Origin: JBGVSA01 sp041807905
GTDB lineage: Bacteria > Pseudomonadota > Gammaproteobacteria > Burkholderiales > Rhodocyclaceae
NCBI RefSeq assembly: GCF_041807905.1
Contig: NZ_JBGVSA010000001.1
Coordinates: 186,001-250,000, forward strand
Length of the DNA stretch: 64,000 nt
Direction of reading: 5' to 3'
Shown here: positions 44,528-54,527 of the stretch, one piece after another
Layout: every line of letters begins with the position of its first letter
Position numbering within the stretch: the stretch's first letter is position 1
Translations under genes and position numbers: made by a program
Notes under the pieces: model-generated
Seen by the model: the letters and a program-made list of their open reading frames with translations, nothing else
Database searches by the model: none
Told to the model about the DNA's origin: nothing

Positions 44528-45784
44528 TTACAGGTCGAGCAGCAGGCGCGCCGGATCTTCCAGCGCTTCCTTCATGGCGACCAGGCCGAGCACGGCTTCG
44601 CGGCCGTCGATGATGCGGTGATCGTACGACATCGCCAGATAGTTGATCGGGCGAATGACGATCTGGCCGTTTTCGACGACCGGACGGTCCTTGGTCGCGT
44701 GGATACCCAGGATCGCCGACTGCGGCGGGTTGATGATCGGCGTCGACAGCATCGAACCGAAAACGCCACCGTTGGAGATCGAGAACGTCCCTCCGGTGAG
44801 TTCTTCGATCGACAGCTTGCCGTCCTTGGCCTTGGCGCCGAACTCGGCGATCTTCTTCTCGATGTCGGCAATGCTCATCTGGTCGGCATTGCGCAGGATC
44901 GGCACCACCAGACCGCGCGGGCTGCCGACAGCGATACCGATGTCGAAGTAGCCGTGATAGATGATGTCGTTGCCATCGACCGACGCGTTCAGTACCGGGT
45001 ACTTGCGCAGGGCATGCACAGCCGCCTTCACGAAGAACGACATGAAGCCCAGCTTCACGCCGTGTTCCTTCTCGAACTTGTCCTTGTACTTGTTGCGCAG
45101 GTCCATCACCGGCGCCATGTTCACTTCGTTGAACGTGGTCAGGATGGCGTTGGTCGATTGCGATTGCAGCAGGCGCTCGGCCACACGGGCACGCAGGCGG
45201 CTCATCGGCACGCGCTCTTCCGGACGGTCGCCCAGGACAGCGTCGACCGACACCGGCGCCGGCGGTTGCGGCAGCGGCTGGCCGCCGCCGACCACGACCG
45301 GCACCACGGCGGCTGCAGAAACACTGCTGCCGGCCTGCGGCTTGGCCAGGCCGAGTGCGTCGGCCTTGGTCACGCGACCGCCGGGGCCCGTGCCTTGCAC
45401 AGAAGCTGCATCCACGCCCTTGTCTGCAAGAATCTTGCGAGCGGCGGGGCCCGTGCCGGCGCCTGCGCTGGCGGCTGCCGGTGCAGCGGCCGGCGCGGCG
45501 GCGGCCGGCTTGGCTTCGGCGGCGGGCGCTGCTGCGCCGGCCTTGGCTTCGGTATCGATGGTGGCGATGATTTCGCCCGAGGTCACGGTCGAGCCGTTGG
45601 CCTTGACGATCTTCACCAGTACGCCGTCTGCCGGCGCCGGCGTTTCCAGGACAACCTTGTCCGTCTCGATGTCGATCAGGTTCTGATCACGGCTGACGGC
45701 TTCGCCTTCTTTCTTGTGCCAGTTGACGAGGGTCGCTTCGGACACGGACTCGGACAACTGAGGGACTTTCACTTCGATAAGCAT
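44528..45784 (-). CDS. sucB: Dihydrolipoyl succinyltransferase (E2 of 2-oxoglutarate dehydrogenase)
   Basis: Core of the OGDH complex, 418 residues. A single lipoyl domain (lipoylated Lys in IETDKVVLE, about residue 43) is followed by an Ala/Pro linker, an E3/E1-binding domain (ARKILADKGVDAASVQGTGP) and the catalytic domain with YDHRIIDGREAV near the C-terminus. It lies 33 bases after sucA. Also called odhB in related genera. Confidence 0.97.
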   Translation of the reverse strand: MLIEVKVPQLSESVSEATLVNWHKKEGEAVSRDQNLIDIETDKVVLETPAPADGVLVKIVKANGSTVTSGEIIATIDTEAKAGAAAPAAEAKPAAAAPAAAPAAASAGAGTGPAARKILADKGVDAASVQGTGPGGRVTKADALGLAKPQAGSSVSAAAVVPVVVGGGQPLPQPPAPVSVDAVLGDRPEERVPMSRLRARVAERLLQSQSTNAILTTFNEVNMAPVMDLRNKYKDKFEKEHGVKLGFMSFFVKAAVHALRKYPVLNASVDGNDIIYHGYFDIGIAVGSPRGLVVPILRNADQMSIADIEKKIAEFGAKAKDGKLSIEELTGGTFSISNGGVFGSMLSTPIINPPQSAILGIHATKDRPVVENGQIVIRPINYLAMSYDHRIIDGREAVLGLVAMKEALEDPARLLLDL

Positions 45785-45817
45785 TTACCAATTCCTCACT
45801 GGATTCTGTTGTTCGTG

Positions 45818-48637
45818 TTAGAGCTTGCCGAAGGCACCCTCTACAACCGCCTTCTGCTGTGCATTGTGCTTGGCGGCATAACCGACCGCCGGCGAGGCCG
45901 AAGCCGGACGGCTGACAAGGTGGATTTCCTGATCGGCGCGCACTGAACGGGCCAGGTGCTGACGCGACAGGAACCAGTACCAGGAGCCTTGGTTTTCGGG
46001 CTCTTCCTGGCACCACACGATCTGCTTGGCCGCCGGATACTTGGCCAGTTCGGCCTTGAACGCAGCTTCCGGGAACGGGTAGAGCTGTTCGACGCGAACG
46101 ATGGCGACGTCCTTGTAGCCCTTGGCACGACGCTCTGCGAGCAGCTCGTAGTAGATCTTGCCGCTGCACAGGACCACGCGCTTGACCTTCTTGGCGTCCA
46201 GTTCGTCGACTTCACCAATGACGGTGCGGAAGCCGCCCTTGGCCAGTTCGTCCAGCGACGAGGTCGCGTCCTTGTGGCGCAGCAGCGACTTGGGGGTCAT
46301 CACCACCAGGGGCTTGCGCAGCTTGCGGATCATCTGGCGACGCAGCAGGTGGAAGATCTGTGCCGGGGTCGAGGGCACGCAGACCTGCCAATTGTTTTCG
46401 GCCGACAGTTGCATGTAGCGCTCGAGGCGCGCCGACGAGTGTTCCGGACCCTGGCCTTCATAGCCGTGCGGCAGCAGCATGGTGATGCCGGACAGGCGGC
46501 CCCACTTTGCTTCGCCGGAGCTGATGAACTGGTCGATGACGACCTGTGCGCCGTTGCCGAAGTCGCCGAACTGGGCTTCCCACACGACGAGTTCGTTCGG
46601 CTCGGCAGTCGCATAGCCGTACTCAAAACCCAGCACGCCCGCTTCGGACAGCACCGAGTCGATCACGACGAACGGAGCCTGCCCTTCCTGGATGTGCTCC
46701 AGCGGCACGTGGATGCCGGCGTCCCACTTTTCGCGGCTTTGGTCGTGCAGCACGGCATGACGGTGGAAGAACGTGCCACGGCCACAGTCCTGGCCGGACA
46801 CGCGCACGCCGTAGCCTTCTGCCACCAGCGACGCGTAGGCGAGATTCTCGCCCATGCCCCAGTCCAGCTCCTGCTTGCCTTCACCCATGGCGCGACGGGC
46901 TTCGATGATGTTGGCCACGCGCGAGTGCAGCGAAAAACCTTCCGGCAGCGCGGTCAGTCGTTGGGCCAGGCGCTTGAGTTCGGCCTTGGGCACGGCCGTC
47001 TTGGCGTCGTCCGTGTAGGGCTTCTTCATGAACGGCGTCCAGTCCTGCGCGAACTTGCGCGTGTAGCCGGACAGCACCGGGTTGTACAGGAGCTCGCCAC
47101 GGTCCAGCGCCGCGCGATAGTCCTTGATCATCTGCTCGGGCTCGTCGGCAGTGCACACGCCCGATGCGGTCAGGCGATCGGCGTACAGCTTGCGCGTACC
47201 CGGATGCGCCGCGATCTTTTTGTACATCAGCGGCTGCGTGACCATCGGTTCGTCCTGCTCGTTGTGGCCGAGCTTGCGGAAGCAGACGAGGTCGATGACG
47301 ACGTCCTTCTTGAACGTCTGGCGGAATTCCACGGCCAGTTGGCAAGCCAGGGCCACCGCTTCCGGATCGTCGCCATTGACGTGGAAGACCGGTGCTTCGG
47401 CCATCTTGAACACGTCCGTGCAGTACAGCGACGAACGCGTGTCGCGCGGGTCGGACGTGGTAAAGCCGATCTGGTTGTTGATGACGATGTGAACCGCGCC
47501 GCCAACGCCATAACCACGGGTCTGGCTGAAGTTCAGGATTTCCTGGTTGATGCCCTGCCCCGCCACAGCCGCATCGCCATGGATCAGCACTGGCAGAACC
47601 TGGACCTTGTCCTTGTCGCCGCGACGCTTCTGGCGCGCGAAGACCGAACCTTCCACCACCGGATTGACGATTTCCAGGTGCGAGGGGTTGAAGGCCAGCG
47701 TGAGGTGAACCGGGCCGCCGGCAGTGCTCACGTCGCTGGAGAAGCCGTTGTGGTACTTCACGTCGCCCGCGGACAGATCGTCGGCGTGCTTGCCTTCGAA
47801 TTCCGAGAACAGCGATGACGGGCTCTTGCCCAGCGTGTTGACCAGCACGTTCAAGCGGCCGCGGTGGGCCATGCCGATCACGATTTCCTGCATGCCGAGG
47901 CTACCCGCGACGTTCACCACGGTGTCCATCGCCACGATGGCCGATTCGCCACCTTCGAGCGAGAAGCGCTTCTGGCCGACGTACTTGGTGTGCAAGTACT
48001 TTTCGAGCGTTTCGGCAGCCGTCAGGCGTTCGAGGATGCGCTTCTTCTGCTCGTTGCTGAACACCGGCGTACCACGCAGCGGTTCGAGCTTGGCCTGGAT
48101 CCAGCGCTTCTGCGCCGTATCGGCAATGTACATGTACTCGGCAGTGATGGTGCCGCAGTAGGTCTGGCGCAGCGCTTCGAGAATCTCGCGCAGGGTCGAC
48201 TGACGGCCGTCCTGGAACTGGAACGAGCCGATGTTGAACGGTGCCGACAGATCCGCTTCAGTAAAGCCGTAGTGCGACGGCTCCAGTTCGGCGATGGCGG
48301 GACGCTCCTGGCGCTTGAGCGGGTCGATCTGCGCCCAGCGGTTACCAAGGAAGCGGTAGGCGTTGATCATCTGCAGCACGCCAACCTGGCGCTTGTCCGC
48401 TACGCCGGTCGCCGTGCCGGCAACCTTGCCCTGCTTCGCCAACTGCGCGAACGAGGCGATGACGGGCGCATGCGCCACGTCACGACCGCCGCCGGGCATG
48501 TTCTGCAACGCGTCGAAGTAATCGCGCCATTCGTCACCGACGTTGGCGGGATTCTCCAGGTACGCCTCATAGAGCTCTTCGATGAACGGCGCGTTGCTGC
48601 CGAACAGGTAGGAGTTGGCGAGGTATTGATTCATCAT
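45818..48637 (-). CDS. sucA: 2-oxoglutarate dehydrogenase E1
   Basis: Thiamine diphosphate-dependent decarboxylase that starts oxidation of 2-oxoglutarate to succinyl-CoA. The 939-residue protein matches the SucA length and has GMAHRGRLNVLVN, the ThDP/Mg region HGDAAVAGQGINQE, VVIDLVCFRKLGHNEQDEP and LLPHGYEGQGPEHSSARLER. GAGG eight bases upstream supports the ATG at 48637; the next codon is also ATG and a GTG at 48646 is less likely. It follows gltA by 117 bases. Confidence 0.97.
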   Translation of the reverse strand: MMNQYLANSYLFGSNAPFIEELYEAYLENPANVGDEWRDYFDALQNMPGGGRDVAHAPVIASFAQLAKQGKVAGTATGVADKRQVGVLQMINAYRFLGNRWAQIDPLKRQERPAIAELEPSHYGFTEADLSAPFNIGSFQFQDGRQSTLREILEALRQTYCGTITAEYMYIADTAQKRWIQAKLEPLRGTPVFSNEQKKRILERLTAAETLEKYLHTKYVGQKRFSLEGGESAIVAMDTVVNVAGSLGMQEIVIGMAHRGRLNVLVNTLGKSPSSLFSEFEGKHADDLSAGDVKYHNGFSSDVSTAGGPVHLTLAFNPSHLEIVNPVVEGSVFARQKRRGDKDKVQVLPVLIHGDAAVAGQGINQEILNFSQTRGYGVGGAVHIVINNQIGFTTSDPRDTRSSLYCTDVFKMAEAPVFHVNGDDPEAVALACQLAVEFRQTFKKDVVIDLVCFRKLGHNEQDEPMVTQPLMYKKIAAHPGTRKLYADRLTASGVCTADEPEQMIKDYRAALDRGELLYNPVLSGYTRKFAQDWTPFMKKPYTDDAKTAVPKAELKRLAQRLTALPEGFSLHSRVANIIEARRAMGEGKQELDWGMGENLAYASLVAEGYGVRVSGQDCGRGTFFHRHAVLHDQSREKWDAGIHVPLEHIQEGQAPFVVIDSVLSEAGVLGFEYGYATAEPNELVVWEAQFGDFGNGAQVVIDQFISSGEAKWGRLSGITMLLPHGYEGQGPEHSSARLERYMQLSAENNWQVCVPSTPAQIFHLLRRQMIRKLRKPLVVMTPKSLLRHKDATSSLDELAKGGFRTVIGEVDELDAKKVKRVVLCSGKIYYELLAERRAKGYKDVAIVRVEQLYPFPEAAFKAELAKYPAAKQIVWCQEEPENQGSWYWFLSRQHLARSVRADQEIHLVSRPASASPAVGYAAKHNAQQKAVVEGAFGKL

Positions 48638-48754
48638 TTGAGTCACCTCAGGTACGGGTGTGTGATCTGTTGAGCCGGGGGTTGGGACAGGCCGACGGCA
48701 TGTTGCTCCACCGCCACCTGTCCAGATTTGCGAGTCTCGAACCTTGCCCGGTGA

Positions 48755-50056
48755 TCAGCGTTGCGACATCGGGATGACGTCGCGCTGGACGGAGCCGGTG
48801 TAGAGCTGACGCGGACGGCCGATCTTCTGTTCGGGGTCGCCGATCATTTCGTGCCACTGGGCGATCCAGCCGATAACGCGCGCCATGGCAAAGATGCCGG
48901 TGAACAGCGACACGGGGATGCCCATCGCCTTCTGCACGATGCCCGAGTAGAAGTCGACGTTCGGATAGAGCTTGCGCGACACGAAGTACTCGTCTTCCAG
49001 TGCGATCTTTTCCAGCGCCATGGCGAGCTTGAACAGCGGATCGTCATGCAGGCCCAGTTCATTGAGCACTTCGTGGCAGGTCTCGCGCATGAGCTTGGCG
49101 CGCGGATCGTAGTTCTTGTAGACGCGGTGACCGAAGCCCATCAGCTTCACGCCGGAGTTCTTGTCCTTCACCTTGGCGATGAAGTCGCCGATTTTGTCGA
49201 CGCCGCCAGAGCGCTGGATTTCATCCAGCATGACCAGGCAGGCTTCGTTGGCACCACCGTGCGCCGGGCCCCACAGACAGGCGATACCCGCGGCGATACA
49301 GGCGAACGGGTTGGCCCCCGACGAACCCGACAGACGCACGGTCGAGGTCGAAGCGTTCTGCTCGTGGTCGGCGTGCAGGATCAGGATGCGGTCCAGCGCG
49401 CGGGCCAGCACGGGGTTCGGCTCGTACTTTTCGCACGGCGTGGCGAACATCATGTGCAGGAAGTTGCTGGAGTAATCCAGATCGTTGCGCGGGTACATGA
49501 AGGGCTGGCCCTGCGTGTACTTGTACGCCATGGCAACGATCGTCGGCATCTTGGCCAACAGGCGCGTGGCAGCGATCGAGCGGTGATCGGGGTTGTTGAT
49601 GTCCAGCGAATCCTGGTAGTAGGCAGCCAGCGCACCGACCACGCCCACGAGGATCGACATCGGGTGAGCGTCACGACGGAAGCCTTGATACAGGCGCGTG
49701 AGCTGCTCGTGCACCATGGTGTGCGTGCGCACGCTGTTTTCGAACTCGTCGTACTGGGCCTTGTTGGGCAGTTCGCCAAACTTCAGCAGGTACGAGGTTT
49801 CGAGGTAGTTGCAGTTAACGGCGAGTTGTTCGATCGGGTAACCACGATAGAGCAGTTCGCCCTTGTCGCCGTCGATGTAGGTGATGGACGACTTGCAGGC
49901 GGCCGTCGACATGAAACCCGGGTCGAAGGTGAACGCACCGGACTTGCCATAGAGCGACCGGATGTCGATCACGTCCGGACCGATCGTGCCGGACAAAACG
50001 GGAAACTCGTACGTCTGGCCGTCGAGGGTTAGGGTGGCAGTGCGTTGCGTGCTCAT
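48755..50056 (-). CDS. gltA: Citrate synthase (type II, hexameric)
   Basis: Condenses acetyl-CoA and oxaloacetate. The 433-residue protein has an N-terminal beta domain (ATLTLDGQTYEFPVL), LHADHEQNASTSTVRL and GFGHRVYKNYDPRA with active-site histidines, and the long form typical of NADH-sensitive proteobacterial enzymes. The ATG at 50056 has AAGGAA upstream and lies 32 bases after sdhE. Confidence 0.97.
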   Translation of the reverse strand: MSTQRTATLTLDGQTYEFPVLSGTIGPDVIDIRSLYGKSGAFTFDPGFMSTAACKSSITYIDGDKGELLYRGYPIEQLAVNCNYLETSYLLKFGELPNKAQYDEFENSVRTHTMVHEQLTRLYQGFRRDAHPMSILVGVVGALAAYYQDSLDINNPDHRSIAATRLLAKMPTIVAMAYKYTQGQPFMYPRNDLDYSSNFLHMMFATPCEKYEPNPVLARALDRILILHADHEQNASTSTVRLSGSSGANPFACIAAGIACLWGPAHGGANEACLVMLDEIQRSGGVDKIGDFIAKVKDKNSGVKLMGFGHRVYKNYDPRAKLMRETCHEVLNELGLHDDPLFKLAMALEKIALEDEYFVSRKLYPNVDFYSGIVQKAMGIPVSLFTGIFAMARVIGWIAQWHEMIGDPEQKIGRPRQLYTGSVQRDVIPMSQR

Positions 50057-50088
50057 ACCGTTAGTTCCTTCCGTTATTCGTTGAACTA

Positions 50089-50367
50089 CTACGACTCTCT
50101 GTGTTGCTGGATGTTCGGGCCGCTGCTGCGCAAACGCGAGACCATGTCCTGCCAGCGGTCCACCTGGCAGGGCTGCGATCCGTTGACCATCGCCCACAGT
50201 TCGTGGTCGTCGCAGGTCAGAAGATCCAGCAGGTCGTCGAGTTGCGCCTCGGTCAGGGTCTCGAGGTACTGCTCATGAAAGCGGGTGAAGAAGATGTCGA
50301 GTTCCAGCAGACCGCGCCGGCTGCGCCACTTCACTTGTTCCCGTTTTGCATAAAGGGTGCTGCTCAT
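50089..50367 (-). CDS. sdhE: Succinate dehydrogenase FAD assembly factor SdhE
   Basis: Small five-helix protein (92 residues) that promotes covalent flavinylation of SdhA. The family motif appears as WRSRRGLLELDIFFTRF (the RGxxE motif), followed by an acidic helix and a conserved DDHELWAMVNG. Its position between sdhB and gltA matches many proteobacteria. Confidence 0.94.
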   Translation of the reverse strand: MSSTLYAKREQVKWRSRRGLLELDIFFTRFHEQYLETLTEAQLDDLLDLLTCDDHELWAMVNGSQPCQVDRWQDMVSRLRSSGPNIQQHRES

Positions 50368-50450
50368 GTTTGGGCCTTCACACGTTGATGCAGAACGATC
50401 CCGCTCAGTACAAAACCTGATACGGGATCGTGGTCATCGGGCTGGGCCCT

Positions 50451-51164
50451 TTATACCGCGCGTTGCAGCATCAGGTCTTTAATCTTCCCGATAGCCTTCG
50501 TCGGGTTCAGATGCTTCGGGCATACGTCCACACAGTTCATGATCGTGTGGCAGCGGAACAGCCGGTACGGGTCCTCGAGGTTGTCGAGGCGCTCGTTGGT
50601 GGTCTGGTCGCGCGTGTCTGCGATGAAGCGGTACGCGGCAAGCAGACCGGCCGGGCCGACGAACTTGTCCGGGTTCCACCAGAACGACGGGCACGAGGTC
50701 GAGCAGCAAGCGCACAGAATGCACTCGTACAGACCGTTGAGTTCTTCGCGCTCTTCGGGCGATTGCAGACGTTCGCGTTCCGGTGCCGGGTCGAAGTTGA
50801 CGACGTACGGCTTGATCGAGTGGTACTGCTTGAAGAACTGCGTCATGTCCACGATCAGATCGCGGATGACCGGCAGGCCGGGCAGCGGGCGCAGAACGAT
50901 CGGCCCCTTCAGCGAATCGATGTCGGTGAGGCAGGCCAGGCCGTTCTTGCCATTGATGTTCATGGCATCCGAACCGCAAACGCCTTCGCGGCACGAGCGG
51001 CGGAAGGCCAGCGAATCATCCTTGGCCTTGAGCTTGACGAGCGCGTCGAGCAGCTTGTGGTCGGTCGCTTCGAGTTCGACCGAGATGTCCTGCATGTAAG
51101 GGGCTGCGTCCTTGTCCGGATCGTAGCGGTAGATCTTGAATTGCACAGTGCGCGTGGCGGCCAT
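50451..51164 (-). CDS. sdhB: Succinate dehydrogenase iron-sulfur subunit
   Basis: 237-residue electron-transfer subunit of complex II. Three clusters are visible: 2Fe-2S (CREGVCGSDAMNINGKNGLA with its last Cys), 4Fe-4S (CILCACCSTSCPSFWWNPD) and 3Fe-4S (CHTIMNCVDVCPKHLNP). It follows sdhA by 19 bases. Confidence 0.97.
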   Translation of the reverse strand: MAATRTVQFKIYRYDPDKDAAPYMQDISVELEATDHKLLDALVKLKAKDDSLAFRRSCREGVCGSDAMNINGKNGLACLTDIDSLKGPIVLRPLPGLPVIRDLIVDMTQFFKQYHSIKPYVVNFDPAPERERLQSPEEREELNGLYECILCACCSTSCPSFWWNPDKFVGPAGLLAAYRFIADTRDQTTNERLDNLEDPYRLFRCHTIMNCVDVCPKHLNPTKAIGKIKDLMLQRAV

Positions 51165-51183
51165 GTGTTGAGACTCCGGGCAA

Positions 51184-52956
51184 TCAGTACGCGCGCGTCT
51201 TCAGCGCGATCGTTTCAACGGACAGCGGCTTGAGCTTGACGGGCTTGTAGTCCAGGCGGCTGCCCTCCTTGTACCAGAGGGTGTGCTTGAGCCAGTTCTC
51301 GTCGTCGCGGCCGTTCGGGTGTTGCGGGGTATCCGGCGCGTCGTCGCGCACGTGGGCACCACGCGATTCGGTACGCGCGTTGGCCGACACCATCGTCGCC
51401 TTGGCGACTTCGATGAGGTTGTCCAGCTCCAGTGCTTCCTGGCGCGCGGTGTTCCAGACCTTGGACTTGTCCTTGATCTCGGTCTGGCGCACGGCGGCTT
51501 CGACTTCGGTGATCTTGTCCACGCCCTGGGCCAGCATGTCCTTGAAGCGGAACACGCCGCAGTGGTTCTGCATCGTGCGCTGCATGGCGGCACGCGTCTC
51601 GTGCACGTTGGCGCCGTCCTTTTGGGTGTCGAGGCGATCCACACGGGCCAAGGCGCGATCGATCTGCTCTTGCGGGATGTCCTGCACCGCAGCGGGTTCG
51701 CTCTTGATGAAATCAACCATCGACTCGCCCGAGCTCTTGCCGAACACAAGCAGGTCGAGCAGCGAATTCGTACCCAGACGGTTGGCGCCGTGCACCGAAG
51801 CGCATGCACATTCGCCGGCGGCGTAGAAGCCCGGCACGACCTGATCGTGCACGACGACTTCGCCGAGGTAGTTCGTCGGAATGCCGCCCATCTGGTAGTG
51901 ACAGGTCGGCACGACCGGGATCGGCGCCTTGATCGGATCGACACCAGCGAACTGGATGGAGATTTCGCGGATACCCGGCAGGCGGGTCATGATCGTGTTC
52001 GGGTCAAGGTGCGTGATGTCGAGCAGCACGTGATCCTTGGCCGGACCGCAACCGCGACCTTCGTTGATTTCAGTGACCATGGCGCGCGAAACGACGTCAC
52101 GCGAAGCCAGATCCTTGGCGTTCGGCGCGTAGCGCTCCATGAAGCGCTCGCCCGCGCTGTTGCGCAGGATGCCGCCTTCGCCGCGCACGCCTTCGGTGAT
52201 CAGCACGCCTGCACCGGCCACGCCGGTGGGGTGGAACTGCCAGAATTCCATGTCTTCCAGCGGAATGCCGGCGCGCGCCGCCATGCCAAGACCGTCGCCC
52301 GTGTTGATGAAGGCGTTGGTCGACGAGGCGAAGATGCGCCCTGCACCGCCGGTTGCGAACAGCGTCGCCTTGGCCTGGAACACGGTGATGTCGCCGGTTT
52401 CCATTTCCATGGCGATCACGCCCAGCACGCGGCCGTCTTCGGCGCGCAGCAGATCGAGCGCCATCCATTCGACGAAGAACTGCGTGTTTGCACGCACGTT
52501 GCGCTGGTAGAGCGCGTGCAGCATGGCGTGACCGGTGCGGTCGGCCGCGGCGCAGGCGCGACGCACGGGCTTGTCGCCGAAGTTCGACATATGGCCGCCG
52601 AACGGGCGCTGGTAGATCTTGCCGTTGTCCAGGCGGTCGAACGGCATGCCGTAGTGCTCGAGTTCGACCACGACCTGCGGGGCCTGCTTGCACATGAATT
52701 CGATCGCGTCCTGGTCGCCGAGCCAGTCGGAACCCTTGACGGTGTCATACATGTGCCAGTGCCAGTGATCGGGCTCCGAGTTACCCAGCGAAGCCGACAC
52801 ACCGCCTTGCGCCGCAACCGTGTGCGAGCGGGTCGGGAAGACCTTGGACAGGACGGCCGTCTTCAGGCCGGATTCGGAGAGTTGAATCGCGGCGCGCATG
52901 CCGGCGCCACCGGCACCGACGATCACCGCATCAAACGTACGCTTGGCGACTTTCAA
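51184..52956 (-). CDS. sdhA: Succinate dehydrogenase flavoprotein subunit
   Basis: FAD-bearing catalytic subunit, 590 residues. The FAD motif is AVIVGAGGAGMRAAIQLSES, the flavinylated histidine is in TRSHTVAAQGG, and the substrate loop includes HPTGVAGAGVLITEGVRGEG. The start appears to be TTG at 52956, directly abutting the sdhD stop (TAATTG), with GGAGG six bases before it, so translation is probably coupled to sdhD. No better ATG lies nearby. Confidence 0.96.
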   Translation of the reverse strand: MKVAKRTFDAVIVGAGGAGMRAAIQLSESGLKTAVLSKVFPTRSHTVAAQGGVSASLGNSEPDHWHWHMYDTVKGSDWLGDQDAIEFMCKQAPQVVVELEHYGMPFDRLDNGKIYQRPFGGHMSNFGDKPVRRACAAADRTGHAMLHALYQRNVRANTQFFVEWMALDLLRAEDGRVLGVIAMEMETGDITVFQAKATLFATGGAGRIFASSTNAFINTGDGLGMAARAGIPLEDMEFWQFHPTGVAGAGVLITEGVRGEGGILRNSAGERFMERYAPNAKDLASRDVVSRAMVTEINEGRGCGPAKDHVLLDITHLDPNTIMTRLPGIREISIQFAGVDPIKAPIPVVPTCHYQMGGIPTNYLGEVVVHDQVVPGFYAAGECACASVHGANRLGTNSLLDLLVFGKSSGESMVDFIKSEPAAVQDIPQEQIDRALARVDRLDTQKDGANVHETRAAMQRTMQNHCGVFRFKDMLAQGVDKITEVEAAVRQTEIKDKSKVWNTARQEALELDNLIEVAKATMVSANARTESRGAHVRDDAPDTPQHPNGRDDENWLKHTLWYKEGSRLDYKPVKLKPLSVETIALKTRAY

Positions 52957-53304
52957 TTACAGCCTCCACAAAATCTGAGCCGCCCAACCGGCGTAGCCGA
53001 TCAGCAGGAAGAGAACGATCGAATGCAGCGTCAGGCGCAATGCAGTCGACTGGATGTAGTCCATGAAGATATCGCGCACGCCAACCCATGCGTGATAGAA
53101 CAGCGACATGAAGAACAGGAACGTGGCAAAGCGCATGAAGCCGCCGGCGAACATTGCGCGCCACGAGGCGTTGTCCCACGCCGGCATCACGAATACGTGA
53201 CCGACGAAGAACAGCGTATAGAGGGCCATGACCACGGCGGTCAGGCGCTGCGCGAGCCAATCGCGAAAGCCGTAATGGGCCCCCACTACCAGACGACGTT
53301 TCAC
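52957..53304 (-). CDS. sdhD: Succinate dehydrogenase membrane anchor SdhD
   Basis: 115-residue membrane anchor with three helices that helps bind heme b and ubiquinone. It begins VKRRLVVGAHYGFRDWLAQR and has HAWVGVRDIFMDYI, with the conserved His/Asp. It starts with GTG at 53304, overlapping the sdhC stop by four bases (GTGA). The longer open frame upstream lies inside sdhC and is not used. Confidence 0.93.
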   Translation of the reverse strand: MKRRLVVGAHYGFRDWLAQRLTAVVMALYTLFFVGHVFVMPAWDNASWRAMFAGGFMRFATFLFFMSLFYHAWVGVRDIFMDYIQSTALRLTLHSIVLFLLIGYAGWAAQILWRL

Positions 53305-53690
53305 CACAGTTTCACCCCCACCACGACGGTCAGCGCGAGGCTCACCGCAAAGACGATCACCGACGACATGCGCGCGGTCGGCAGATCGACACCCACGTGC
53401 ACATCGAGGAGCAGGAAGCGGATACCGGCGCAGAAGTGATGCAGGAAGGCCCACAGCAGACCCAGCAGCACCAGTTTGACCAGCGGATTGGCAACGACGG
53501 TGCGGTAAGTTTCCAGTTGTTCCGGCGTACCCAGCGACGCGCCGAACAGGAACAGGATCAGCGGAAGGCACAGGAACAAGCCTGCCCCACTGACGCGATG
53601 GAGGATCGAAAGGATCCCCGGCAACGGCAACCGAATCTGCATGAGATTCAGGTGTTTTGGCCGATTTTTTCTTACCGTAGCTTCTGCCAT
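53301..53690 (-). CDS. sdhC: Succinate dehydrogenase cytochrome b556 subunit SdhC
   Basis: 129-residue membrane anchor with three helices. Conserved features are the quinone-site region SILHRVSGAGL and the heme-ligand region HHFCAGIRFLLLDVHVG. GAGGTG lies six bases before the ATG at 53690. It follows the GntR gene by 59 bases on the same strand, so the operon may begin with that regulator. Confidence 0.95.
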   Translation of the reverse strand: MAEATVRKNRPKHLNLMQIRLPLPGILSILHRVSGAGLFLCLPLILFLFGASLGTPEQLETYRTVVANPLVKLVLLGLLWAFLHHFCAGIRFLLLDVHVGVDLPTARMSSVIVFAVSLALTVVVGVKLW

Positions 53691-53749
53691 TTACAGCACC
53701 TCAAAAAAAGGCGGTCATCCCGGCGGGTAGACGCGCCATTCCCCCAGAA

Positions 53750-54487
53750 CTAGCTCAGCTCGTTCAGATAAACGTGCTCAGCCGTTGAATACAGACCCCG
53801 GCGCCACTCGACCGGACGGTCGCCATACGTATAGGCCACGCGCTCTACCGACAGCAACGGGGTGTTTTCGGCCACGCCGAGCATTTCGGCGATCTTGCGT
53901 TCGGCCGCGACGGCGCGGATTTTTTCTTGCGCACGCACCATGCGCACGCCGAAGCGGGTCTCGAACAGGCTGTAGAGCGATCCTTTCCATTCCTGCAGCG
54001 TTTCCAGCGTCAGCCCCTGGAAGACTTCGCCCGGCAGATAGATTTCGTCCACCACCACCGGCTTGGTGCCATAGCGAAGCAAACGGCGGATGATGATGAT
54101 CGGGCTGCCCTGCTCCACCCCCAGGTTGCGTGAGGCCTCGAGCCCGGCTCTGGCGCGCCAGCAATCGAGCGGAACGCTTTGCGGATGACTGACACTGCCG
54201 TCGACGGACGCCAGGCGGAGAAAGCGGAACAACGCGCGCGGATCGGCATGGGTAGCAACGAAGGTGCCCTTACCCTGGCGGCGCACAAGGAGATTCTCGG
54301 CGGCCAGCTCGTCGATGGCCTTGCGAGCCGTCCCTTGGCTGACGCCAAAGCGCACGGCAAGTTCCTGCTCGCTTGGAATGGATTGTCCGGGCAGCCACTC
54401 ACCCGCCTCAAGTGCCTGAACTATCAGGCCTTTGATCTGGCGGTACAGCGGGCTGAAGGTGGGCGATTGCTCTGCCATGGCGCGCAT
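53750..54487 (-). CDS. GntR-family regulator, HutC subfamily (UTRA domain)
   Basis: A 245-residue regulator. The N-terminal winged helix (LPGQSIPSEQELAVRFGVSQ, then GTARKAIDELAAENLLVRRQ) is followed by a UTRA effector domain (about residues 95-240) with EIYLPGEVFQGLTLETLQEW. The start is either 54487 or an ATG three codons in. It lies directly upstream of sdhC and divergent from mdh; the gap holds a perfect 14-bp palindrome with the form of a HutC-type operator. Control of both TCA units and of itself is a reasonable inference; the effector is unknown. Confidence 0.9.
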   Translation of the reverse strand: MRAMAEQSPTFSPLYRQIKGLIVQALEAGEWLPGQSIPSEQELAVRFGVSQGTARKAIDELAAENLLVRRQGKGTFVATHADPRALFRFLRLASVDGSVSHPQSVPLDCWRARAGLEASRNLGVEQGSPIIIIRRLLRYGTKPVVVDEIYLPGEVFQGLTLETLQEWKGSLYSLFETRFGVRMVRAQEKIRAVAAERKIAEMLGVAENTPLLSVERVAYTYGDRPVEWRRGLYSTAEHVYLNELS

Positions 54488-54527
54488 TCAAACACAATTT
54501 GGAAGCAACGTCCATACCAGATCTTTT

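Noticed and set aside
45956..47818. Rightward open frame of 620 codons opposite sucA
   Set aside because: Antisense shadow of SucA.
51283..53439. Rightward open frame of 718 codons opposite sdhA, sdhD and part of sdhC
   Set aside because: Antisense shadow of the sdh operon with no domain signature.
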